Assembly: GCF_036226465.1 (NCBI RefSeq)
Contig: NZ_CP108476.1
Span: 1,798,001 to 1,862,000 of the forward strand
Direction of reading: 5' to 3'
Origin: Kitasatospora sp. NBC_01250
GTDB lineage: Bacteria > Actinomycetota > Actinomycetes > Streptomycetales > Streptomycetaceae
DNA length: 64,000 nt
Of this stretch, positions 29,469-41,400 are shown piece by piece; positions within the stretch are counted from its first letter, which is position 1, and each line of letters starts with the position of its first letter. A program made the position numbers and the translations under genes. Under the pieces are notes generated by a model. It searched no databases, was not told where the DNA came from, and saw only the letters and a program-made list of their open reading frames with translations.

Positions 29469-32400
29469 TCAGGAGATGCCGAATTCCTTGCCGATGAAGT
29501 CGAACAGGTCGTCGTCGCTGGCCTCGTCGAGCTGCTCGGCCACCTCGGCGTCCGCGGCGGGGGCCTGCTGGTCGTTCCACCGGGTGAGCAGGGCCTGCAG
29601 GCGGTTGGCGACCCGCAGGTGGGCCTCGGTGTCCGGTGCCGTCCCCAGCAGGGCGGCCTCCAGCCGGTCCAGCTCGTCGAGCAGCGGTGCGACGGCCTGT
29701 GCCGGGTCGGGCACCACCTCCGCCCGCAGCAGGTCGACCAGGGCCATCGGGGTCGGGTAGTCGAAGACCAGGGTGGCCGGCAGCCGCAGACCCGTCACCC
29801 CGTTGAGCCGGTTGCGCAGCTCGACGGCCGTCAGCGAGTCGAAGCCCAGGTCCTTGAAGGCCCGGTCGGCCTCCACCGCGTGCGGGCCGGCATAGCCGAG
29901 CACCGCCGCCACCTCACCGCAGACCAGCTCCAGCACGACCGCCTCGCGGTCCTCCTCGGCCACGCCCGCCAGCCGCTGGGCGAGCGACGGTCCGCTCGCC
30001 TCCACCGCACGGCGGACGGCGACGCCGCGCACCAGGCCGCGCAGCAGCGGCGGCAGCATCCCCGCCTCGGCCCGCTCCCGCAGACCGGCCTGCTCAAGAC
30101 GGACCGGCACCAGCACCGGATCACCAGCACCGAGCGAGGCGTCCAGCAGCGCCAGCCCCTCGGCCGCGGAGAGCGGCAGCACACCGCCGCGCGCCATCCG
30201 CTCGACCTCGGCCGCACCCAACTCCCCCGCCATACCGCCGTCCTCGGCCCACAGACCCCAGGCCAACGACACCGCCGGCAGCCCCGCCGCCCGACGGTGC
30301 TGAGCGAGTGCGTCCAGGAAACTGTTCGCCGCCGCGTAGTTGGCCTGCCCCGCATTGCCGAACACACCGGCAGCGGAGGAGAAGACCACGAACGCGGACA
30401 GATCCTGATGCCTCGTCAGCTCGTGCAGATGCCAAGCAGCATCCACCTTCGGCCGCAGCACCGCAGCCAGCCGCTCCGGAGTCAGCGAGGAGATCACCCC
30501 GTCGTCCAGCACACCCGCGGTGTGCACCACCGCGGTCAGCGGCTGCTCCAGCGAACCGAGCAGCGACGCAAGGGCCTCCCGGTCCGCGACGTCACAGGCC
30601 GCGAACCGCACCGAAGCACCCAGCTCCGCCAGCCCGGCCGCCAACTCGGCAGCCCCGGGGGCTGCTCCGCCACGACGCGAGACCAGCAGCAGACTCCGCG
30701 CACCGTACTCCGCCACCAGATGCCGGGCCACCAGACCACCCAGCGAACCCGTCGCACCCGTGAGCAGCACCAGGCCCGCCGGATCCAGCAGCGGCAGCTC
30801 GGCCCCGGCCGCCACCGGCACCCGCGCCAACCGCGCCGCGAACGCCCGGCCCTCCCGCAACGCCAGCTGCGGCTCACCGGCGGCCAGCGCGCCGGGCAGC
30901 ACGGACAGCGACGCGTCGTCCACGTCCACCAGCACGATCCGGCCCGGGTTCTCCGACTGCGCCGACCGCAGCAGACCGAGCACCGCCGCCGACGGCAGAT
31001 CCGTGACGTCCTCCTCGGCGCTGACGGCCACCGCACCGCGCGTCACCACCACCAGCCGGGAGCCGGCGAACGCCTCCTCCGCCAGCCACTCCTGCACCAG
31101 CGCCAGCATGCGGTGCAGAGCCGCATGGGTGGCCGCGGCGCCATCGACGGCGCCGGTCGGCAGGAGCGGCACGACGACCGTGTCCGGCACGATCCCGCCC
31201 AGTCCCTCCAGGTCGTCGAAGCACTCCGCGCCCGCCAGCCCGAGGCCGTCCGCACCGAGCACCCCGACCGCACCGAGCGAGCCGGCCGACGGCAGCGCCA
31301 CGCCCGTCCACTCCGGTCGGAGGAGCGCCTCGTGCCGACCGCCGCTGCCCGCCAACTGCTCGGGCGAGAAGGCCCGCAGGACGAGCGAGTCGATCGACGC
31401 CACCGGCGCACCCGACCCGTCCGCCACCGCCAGCGACACCGCATCCGGACCCGCCGCCGCCAGCCGCACCCGCACCTCGGCCGCGCCGGTGGCGAAGAGC
31501 GAGACACCCGACCAGGCGAACGGCAACCGCCCCTGGCCGGTGTCCTCCAGCAGGCCACCGAGCGCGATCGCGTGCAAGGTGGCGTCCAGCAGCGCCGGAT
31601 GCAGACCGAAGTGGCCCGCCTCCGCCCGGCTGCCCTCGGGGAGCGCGACCTCGGCGAACAGCTCGTCACCGCGCCGCCAGGCCGCCCGCAGCCCCTGGAA
31701 CACCGGGCCGTAGCCGAAGCCGGCCGTCGCGAAGCCGTCGTACAGGCCGTCGACGGCCACCGGCTGCGCACCGGTCGGCGGCCACTGGGTCAGGTCGCCG
31801 GGCAGCCCGACCCGCGCCTCGGCGGCATCGACCGCCAGCAGGCCGTTGGCGTGCCGGGTCCACGGCTGGTCCGGTTCGGCGTCCTCGGCCCGCGAGTACA
31901 GGCCGACCCCGCGCCGACCGCTCTCGTCCGGCGCGGCAACGGTCACCTGGACCTGCACCGCACCCTTGGCCGGCAGCACCAGCGGCGCCTCCAGGGTCAG
32001 TTCCTCCACCACGCTGCAGCCGACCTGGTCGCCGGCCCGGATCGCCAGCTCCACGAAGGCGGTGCCCGGCAGCAGCACCGTGCCGGCCACCGCGTGGTCG
32101 GCCAGCCACGGGTGGCTGTCCACCGCGAGCCGCCCGGTGAAGACGTGGCCGTCGCCGTCCGCGAGCGCCAACGAGGCACCCAGCAGCGGGTGGTCGGCTG
32201 CCCCCAGACCGGCCGAGGCGACATCGCCCACCAGGCCCGCACGGACCCGGGGCCAGAAGTTCTCCTGCTGGAAGGCGTAGGTCGGCAGGTCGACGCGTTG
32301 GGCTCCGAGTCCGGTGAAGAGTGCGGGCCAGTCGACCTTGGCGCCGCGCACGTGCAGCTGGGCGAGGGCGGTGGTGAAGGTCTCCGCCTCCGCGCGATCG

Positions 32401-35400
32401 CGGCGCAGCACGGGCGTGAACAGGGCCTCGTCCTCGGGGCTCACGCAGGCCTGGCCAAGGGCGCTGAGGGTGCCGTCGGGGCCCAGCTCCAGGAAGGTAC
32501 GGACGCCCTGGCCCTCCAGCGCCGTGATCGCGTCGGCGAACCGCACGGCCTCGCGGACGTGGCGCACCCAGTACTCGGGGTCGGTCAGGTCGGCGGACCG
32601 GTCGAGCGTGGAGACGATCGGGATCTTCGGCTCGTGGAAGGTCAGTTCACCGGCGATCGCGCGGAACTCCGCCAGCATCGGCTCCATCAGCGGCGAGTGG
32701 AACGCATGGCTGACGGTGAGCCGCTTCGTCCTGCGGTCCAGCTTCTCGGCCAGCTCCAGCACCGCCTGCTCGGCACCCGAAAGCACCACGGCCGAAGGCC
32801 CGTTGACGGCGGCGATCCCCACGTCGCAGCGGTCGGCCAGCAGCGGCAGCAGCTCCTCCTCGCTCGCCTGCACCGCCACCATCGCACCACCCGCGGGCAG
32901 CGCCTGCATCAATCGGCCACGGGCGGCCACCAGCTTGGCGGCATCGGCCAGCGAGAGAACGCCCGCGACATGCGCGGCGGCCAGCTCACCGATCGAGTGC
33001 CCCGCCAGGAAGTCCGGTCGCACACCCCACGATTCGACGAGACGGAAGAGCGCGACTTCGAGCGCGAAGAGTGCCGGCTGGGTGTAGGCGGTCTGGTCGA
33101 GCAGGGCATCGGCCTCGGCCAGCGGCGTCTCCAGGTGCCGGTCCAGCTCGACGCGGACCGCGTCGTATGCCTCGGCGAACACCGGGAAAGCGGCGCGGAG
33201 TTCGGCGCCCATCCCGGCGCGCTGGCTGCCCTGGCCGGTGAACAGGACCGCGCTGCGGCCCGCCGAACCGGCGCCGCCGATGACGACCCGCGCCGCCGAC
33301 TCGCCGCGCGACAGCGCCGCCAGGCCGCGGCGCAGCTCCTCGCGATTGCCGCCCAGGACCGCCGCGCGGTGTTCCAGCACCGTGCGCGTCGTCACCAGCG
33401 AGTAACCGACGTCGACCGGGTCGAGCGCCGGCTCGGCGTCCAGGTGGGCGAGCAGTCGCCCGGCCTGGCCGCGCAGCGCCTCCGGCGTGCGGCCGGAGAG
33501 CAGCAGCGGCGGGTGTCCGACGACGACGGGTGCGGCCGGGGCCTCGTCGGCGGGCTCGGGCGCCGGCTCGGCGTCCGGCGCCTGCTCCAGGATGATGTGC
33601 GCGTTGGTCCCGCTGAAACCGAAGGAGGAGACCGCCGCCCGGCGGGGCTCGCCCGTCTGCGGCCAGTCCCGGGCCTCGCTCAGCAGTTCCACCGCGCCCG
33701 CCGACCAGTCCACGTGCGTCGACGGCTCGCCGACGTGCAGCGTCTGCGGCAGCACGCCGTGGCGCATCGCCTGCACCATCTTGATGATCCCGGCGGCGCC
33801 CGCCGCGGCCTGGGTGTGCCCCAGGTTGGACTTCACCGAACCGAGCCAGAGCGGCCGCTCCGCGGTGTGCTCGCGGCCGTAGGTGGCCAGCAGCGCCTGG
33901 GCCTCGATCGGGTCGCCGAGGGTGGTGCCGGTCCCGTGCGCCTCGACGGCGTCGACCTGGGCCGGGGTCAGACGCGCACTGGCCAGCGCCTGCTTGATCA
34001 CGCGCTGCTGGGACGGCCCGTTCGGCGCCGTCAGTCCGTTGGAGGCACCGTCCTGGTTGACCGCGGAGCCGCGCACCACGGCCAGCACCTGGTGCCCGTT
34101 GCGCCGTGCGTCCGACAGGCGTTCCACCAGCACCATGCCGACGCCCTCGCCCCAGGCGGTGCCGTCCGCGTCGTCCGAGAACGGCTTGCACCGCCCGTCG
34201 GCGGCCAGCCCGCGCTGGCGGCTGAACTCCACGAAGGTGCCCGGCGTCAGCATCACCGTGACGCCACCGGCCAGCGCCAGCGTCGACTCGCCCGAGCGCA
34301 GCGACTGGCAGGCCAGGTGCAGCGCGACCAGTGACGAGGAGCAGGCGGTGTCGATGGTGACCGCCGGACCCTCCAGGCCCAGCGTGTAGGAGACCCGGCC
34401 CGAGGCCACACTGCCCGAGGCCCCGGTGCCGACCTGGCCCTCCATCGCCTCCACGGACTGCTGGAGCAGCGCGCCGTAGTCGTTGTACATCACACCCACG
34501 AAGACGCCGGTCCGGCTGCCCCGGAGCGAGGTCGGGTCGATGCCCGCCCGCTCGAACGCCTCCCAGGAGGTCTCCAGCAGCAGCCGCTGCTGCGGGTCCA
34601 TCGAGAGCGCCTCGCGCGGCGAGATGCCGAAGAAGCCGGGGTCGAAGAGCCCTGCCTCGTGCAGGAAGCCGCCCTCCCGGGTGTAGGAGGTGCCGGGGTG
34701 GTCGGGGTCCGGGTGGTAGAGGTTCTCGGTGTCCCAGCCCCGGTCCTCGGGGAAGAACGAGACCGCGTCCCGGCCACCGGCCACCAGGTCCCACAGGCCC
34801 TCCGGCGTGGTCACCCCGCCGGGGAAGCGGCAGGCCATGCCGACGATCGCGACCGGATCGTCGTCGACGGCCGCGGCCGGCACGGACGGCTCGCCGTCCT
34901 CGGGCCGCGCGCCCAGCAGCTCGGCACCGAGCAGCCCCGCGAGCGCGGTCGGCGTCGGGTAGTCGAAGACCAGCGTGGCCGGCAGCCGCAGACCCGTCAC
35001 CCCGTTGAGCCGGTTGCGCAGCTCGACCGCCGTCAGCGAGTCGAAGCCCAGGTCCTTGAAGGCCCGGTCGGCCTCCACCGCATCCGGCCCGGTGTAGCCG
35101 AGCACCGCCGCGACCTCGGCGCGGACCAGCTCCAGCAGCACCGCCGCCCGCTCGGTCTCGGCCACGGCCGCGAGCCGCTGGGCCAGCGCCGACGCAGCGG
35201 CACCGCTGACGGCCTCGACGGTGCGCCGCATCGGCGCCCGGACCAGGCCGCGCAGCAGTGGCGGCAGCATCCCCGCCTCGGCCCGCTCCCGCAGACCGGC
35301 CTGCTCAAGACGGACCGGCACCAGTACCGGATCACCCGAGCGCACCGAGGCGTCCAGCAGCGCCAGCCCCTCGGCCGCGGAGAGCGGCAGCACACCGCCG

Positions 35401-38400
35401 CGCGCCATCCGCTCGACCTCGGCCGCACCCAACTCCCCGGCCATACCGCCGTCCTCGGCCCACAGACCCCAGGCCAACGACACCGCCGGCAGCCCCGCCG
35501 CCCGACGGTGCTGGGCAAGTGCGTCCAGGAAACTGTTCGCCGCCGCATAGTTGGCCTGCCCCGCATTGCCGAACACACCGGCGGCCGAGGAGAAGACCAC
35601 GAACGCGGACAGATCCTGATGCCTCGTCAGCTCGTGCAGATGCCAAGCAGCATCCACCTTCGGCCGCAGCACCGCAGCCAGCCGCTCCGGAGTCAGCGAG
35701 GAGATCACCCCGTCGTCCAGCACACCCGCGGTGTGCACCACGGCAGTCAGCGGCTGCTCCAGCGAACCGAGCAGCGACGCAAGGGCCTCCCGGTCCGCGA
35801 CATCGCAGGCCGCGAACTCCACCGAAGCACCCAGCTCCGCCAGCCCGGCCGCCAACTCGGCAGCCCCGGGGGCTGCTCCGCCACGACGCGAGACCAGCAG
35901 CAAGCGCCGCGCACCGTACTCCGCCACCAGATGCCGGGCCACCAGACCACCCAGCGAACCCGTCGCACCCGTGAGCAGCACCAGGCCCGCCGGATCCAGC
36001 ACCGGCGCCTCGGCCTCGGCCACCACCACCCGCGCCAACCGCGCCGCGAACGCCCGGCCCTCCCGCAACGCCAGCTGCGGCTCGCCCGCGTCGATCGCAC
36101 CGGGCAGCGCGGCCAGCGACAGGTCGTCCATGTCGATCAGCACGATCCGGCCCGGGTTCTCCGACTGCGCCGACCGCAGCAGACCGAGCACCGCCGCCGA
36201 CGGCAGATCGGCCACGCCGTGCTCGGTGGTACCGGCCACCGCGCCCCGGGTCACCACCACCAGCCGGGAGCCCGCGAACGCCTCCTCCGCCAGCCACTCC
36301 TGGACCAGCCCCAGCGTGCGGCGCACCGCCTCATGCGTGGCCGCGACGACATCCACGGCATCGGTCGGCAGGAGCGGCAGGAGCGGCAGCACGACGGTGT
36401 CCGGCGCTGCCGGGACCAGCTCGCTCAACTCCGCGACGCACCTGGCCCCCGCGAGCCCGAGACGATCCGCACCGAGCACCGCGACCGAACCGGGCGACTC
36501 CGACGACGACAGGGCGACCCGCGTCCAGTCGGGCCGGAACAGCGCATCGTGCCGGTCCCCGTGGCCCGCCAACTGCTCGGCCGAGAAGGGCCGCAGCACG
36601 AGCGAGTCGATCGACGCCACCGGCGCACCCGACCCGTCCGCCACCGCCAGCGACACCGTGTCCGGACCCGCCGCCGACAGCCGCACCCGCACCTCGGCCG
36701 CACCGGCGGCAAAGAGCGAGACACCCGACCAGGCGAACGGCAACCGCCCCTGGCCGGTGTCCTCCAGCAGCCCGCCCAGCCCGATCGCATGCAGGGTCGC
36801 GTCCAGCAGCGCCGGATGCAGACCGAACAGGCCCGCCTCCTCGACGACCTCCGCCGGCAGCGCCACCTCGGCGAACAGCTCCTCGCCACGCCGCCACGCC
36901 GCCCGCAACCCCCGGAACGCCGGACCGTACCCGAAGCCCACCGCCTCGAAGCCCGGATAGACCGCGTCGACCGCGACCTCCTCGGCACCCGCCGGCGGCC
37001 ACTGCGCCAACTCGAACGACGCCACCCGCTCACCCACCGCCAGCACACCCGTCGCGTGCCGCATCCAGGGCTCGCCGAACGGCGCGTCCTCGGCACGCGA
37101 GTACATGCTGACGCTGCGCCGGCCCGCCTCGTCCGGTGTGCCGACCCACAGCTGCACCTGAACGCCGCCCTTCGCCGGCAGGACGAGCGGAGCCTCCAGC
37201 ATCAGCTCGTCCAGCAGGCCGCAGCCGACCTGGTCGCCGGCCCGGATCGCCAGCTCCACGAAAGCGGTGCCCGGCAGCACCACGCTGCCCGCGATCGCGT
37301 GGTCGGCCAGCCAGGGCTTCGCCTCGACCGCGAGCCGACCGGTGAACAGGTGGCCGTCGGCATCCGCGAGCGCCAGCGAGGCACCGAGCAGCGGGTGATC
37401 CGCCGAGCCGAGACCGGCCGACGCGACGTCACCGACCCAGCCGGTCAGCGGCCGGGGCCAGAAGCGCTCGTGCTGGAAGGCATAGGTCGGCAGACCCACC
37501 CGGTGGGCGCCGAGCCCGGCGAAGCGCGCCGGCCAGTCGACCTTGGCGCCGCGCACGTGCAACTGGGCGAGGGCGGTGGTGAACGTCTCCGCCTCCGCGC
37601 GGTCACGGCGCAGCACGGGCGTGAAGAGCACCTCGTCCTCGGCGGTCGCGCAGGCCTGGCCGAGCGCGGAGAGCGTGCCGTCCGGGCCCAGCTCCAGGAA
37701 GGTGCGGACGCCCTGGCCCTCCAGCGCCGCGATCGCGTCGGCGAAGCGGACGGCCTCGCGGACGTGGCGCACCCAGTGGTCGACCGTGGTGGGGTCGGCG
37801 TCCTGGTCGAGCGTGGAGACGATCGGGATCCGCGGTTCGTGGAAGGCCAACTCCGATACCACCGCGCGGAACTCGGCGAGCATCGGCTCCATCAGCGGCG
37901 AGTGGAACGCATGGCTCACGGTCAGCCGCCTGGACTTGCCACCCAGCTGCCCGGCCAGCTCCAGCACCGCCGCCTCGGTGCCCGAAAGCACCACGGAGGT
38001 CGGCCCGTTGACGGCCGCGATACCGACGTCGGAGCGGTCGGCGAGCAGCGGCAGCACCTCCGCTTCGGCGGCCTGGACGGCCACCATGGCGCCACCGGCG
38101 GGCAGCTGCTGCATCAGCCGGCCGCGGGCGGCCACCAGCCTGGCGGCGTCGGCGAGCGAGAGGACGCCCGCGACGTGCGCGGCGGCCAGCTCACCGATCG
38201 AGTGCCCGGCCAGGAAGTCCGGCCGCAGGCCCCAGGATTCGACCAGGCGGAAGAGCGCGACTTCGAGGGCGAAGAGCGCGGGCTGGGTGTACGCCGTCTC
38301 GTCGAGCAGCGCACCGGCCTCGGCCAGCGGCACCGCCAGGTGCCGGTCCAGCTCGGCGGTGGCGGCGTCGTAGGCCGCGGCGAACACCGGGTAGGCGGCG

Positions 38401-41400
38401 TGGAGTTCGGCGCCCATGCCGAGGCGCTGGCTGCCCTGCCCCGCGAAGAGGAACGCCGTCCGCCCCACCGTGCCCGCACGCCCGGCCACGGCCCGCGCCG
38501 CCGACTCGCCGCGCGACAGCGCCGCCAGCGCGTCACGCAGTTCCGCACGGTCGCCGCCGACCAGCACGGCCCCGTGCTCCAGGGCGGCCCGGCCGGTGGC
38601 CAGGGAGAAGCCGACGTCGACCGGGTTGAGCGCCGGCTCGGCGTCCAGCTGGGCCAGCAGCCGCTCGGCCTGTCCGCGCAGCCCCTGCGCCGTGCGCGCC
38701 GACAGCACCCACGGCAGCACGGGCATGCGCTCGGCCGGCCTCGGCGACGCCGGCGCCGCCTCGTCGGCGGGCGCCTGCTCCAGCAGGATGTGCGCGTTGG
38801 TGCCGCTGATCCCGAAGGAGGAGACCGCGGAGCGCCGCGGCTCGCCCGTCTGCGGCCACTCCTGGGCCCGGCTCAGCAGCTCCACCGCTCCGGCGGACCA
38901 GTCCACGTGCGTCGACGGCTCGCCGACGTGCAGCGTCTGCGGCAGCACCCCGTGCCGCATCGCCATCACCATCTTGATCACACCGGCCGCGCCCGCCGCC
39001 GCCTGGGTGTGGCCGAGGTTGGACTTGACCGAGCCGAGCCAGAGCGGCCGGTCCTCGGTGTGCTCCTGACCGTAGGTGGCGAGCAGCGCCTGGGCCTCGA
39101 TCGGGTCGCCCAGCGAGGTGCCGGTGCCGTGCGCCTCCACCGCGTCGACCTGGGCCGGCGTCAGGCGCGCATTGGCCAGCGCCTGGCGGATCACCCGCTG
39201 CTGGGACGGCCCGTTCGGCGCCGTCAGTCCGTTGGACGCACCGTCCTGGTTGACCGCGGAGCCGCGGACGATGGCCAGCACCTGGTGCCCGTTGCGCCGC
39301 GCGTCGGAGAGCCGCTCGACCAGCACCATGCCGACGCCCTCGCCCCAGCCGGTGCCGTCCGCGTCGTCCGAGAAGGCCTTGCAGCGCCCGTCCGTCGCCA
39401 GCCCGCGCTGGCGGCTGAACTCCACGAAGGTGCCCGGCGTCAGCATCACCGTGACGCCGCCGGCCAGCGCGAGGGTCGACTCGCCCGAGCGCAGCGACTG
39501 GCACGCCAGGTGCAGCGCGACCAGCGAGGAGGAGCAGGCGGTGTCGATGGTGACCGCCGGACCCTCCAGGCCCAGCGTGTAGGAGACCCGGCCGGAGGCC
39601 ACACTGCCCGTCGAGCCGGTGCCGACCTGGCCCTCCAGGCCCTCGATCGAGTGCTGCAGCACGACGCCGTAGTCGTTGTACATCACACCGACGAAGACGC
39701 CGGTCCGGCTGCCCTTGAGCGAGGTCGGGTCGATGCCCGCCCGCTCGAAGGTCTCCCAGGAGGTCTCCAGCAGCAGCCGCTGCTGCGGGTCGATCGACAG
39801 TGCCTCGCGCGGCGAGATGCCGAAGAAGCCCGGGTCGAAGTGACCGGCGTCGTGCAGGAAGCCGCCCTCGCGGGTGTAGGAGGTGCCCTGGTGGTCGGGG
39901 TCCGGGTGGTAGAGGTTCTCGGTGTCCCAGCCGCGGTCCTCGGGGAAGAAGGAGATCGCGTCCCGGCCGCCCGCGACCAGGTCCCACAGGTCCTCGGGCG
40001 AGGCCACCCCGCCGGGGAAGCGGCAGGCCATGCCGACGATCGCGATCGGCTCGTCGTCGACGGCCGCGGCCACCACGGCGGGCAGGCCGTCCCCGGGCAG
40101 CGCGCCCAGCAGCTCGGCACCGAGCAGCCCGGCCAGCGCGGTCGGGGTCGGGTAGTCGAAGACCAGGGTGGCCGGCAGTCGCAGTCCCGTGGCTCCGTTG
40201 AGACGGTTGCGCAGCTCGACCGCCGTCAGCGAGTCGAAACCGAGCTCCTTGAAGGCGCGGGAGCCGTCCACGGAGACGTGGTCGGGGTAGCCGAGCACCG
40301 CGGCGACCTCGGCGCAGACCAGCGCCAGCAGCGCGGCCTCGCGCTCGTCCTCCGGCAGCGCCAGCAGCCGCTGGGCCAGGGCCGATCCGGCACCGCCGCC
40401 CGCCGCCTTCGCCGCGCGCCGCACCGGCACCCGGACCAGGCCGCGCAGCAGCGGCGGCAGCAGGCCGAGCCCGGCCTGGGCGCGCAGGCCCGCGAGATCG
40501 AGCTGGACCGGCACCAGGACCGGGTCCGGGGCCTGCACGGACACGTCGAAGAGCAGCAGGCCGTCCTCGGCGGTCAGCGCGGTGACTCCGCCGCGCGCCA
40601 TCCGCTCGACGTCCGAGCGGACCAGGGCCGCGCCCATCCCGCCGTCCTCGGCCCACAGACCCCAGGCCAGCGAGAGGGCCGGCAGACCGGCGGCGTGCCG
40701 GTGCTCGGCGAGCGCGTCCAGGAAAGCGTTGCCCGCCGCGTAGTTGCCCTGCCCGGCCGCACCGAACACCCCGGCAGCGGAGGAGAAGACGATGAACGCG
40801 GCAAGGTTCTGATGCTTCGTCAGCTCGTGCAGGTGCCAGGCCGCATCGACCTTGGGCCGCAGCACCGCAGCCAGCCGCTCCGGAGTCAGGGACGAGATCA
40901 CCCCGTCGTCCAGCACACCCGCGGTGTGCACCACGGCGGTCAGCGGCTGCTCCAGCGAGGCGAGCAGCGACGCAAGGGCCTCCCGGTCCGCCACGTCACA
41001 GGCCGCGAACCGCACCGAGGCACCCAGCTCGGTCAGCCCGGCCGCCAACTCCACCGCACCCTCGGCCGCTTCACCGCGCCGCGACACCAACAGCAGCCGA
41101 CGCACCCCGTACTCGCTCACCAGATGCCGCGCGAAGAGACCACCCAGCGTCCCCGTCGCACCGGTCACCAGCACCGTGCCCTCCGGGTCCAGCCGCACCG
41201 GCGACACCTCGTCACCGGCCGCCGAAGCCCGCACCAGACGCGGCACATACGCCGCACCCGCACGCAGCGCCACCTGCGGCTCACCCACCTCCACGGCCGC
41301 CGCCAGCACGGACGACGAAGCATCGTCCACGTCCACCAGCACGCTCCGGCCCGGATTCTCCGACTGCGCCGACCGCAACAGACCCAGAACCGCCGCCGAC

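Noticed and set aside
17798..29497. A 3,899-residue open frame on the plus strand opposite the TE-bearing PKS (similar giant plus-strand frames at 34659-42593 and 42597-50753)
   Set aside because: Arg/Gly/Ala/Gln-rich translation with no domain motifs. It mirrors the minus-strand PKS and is a product of very high G+C.
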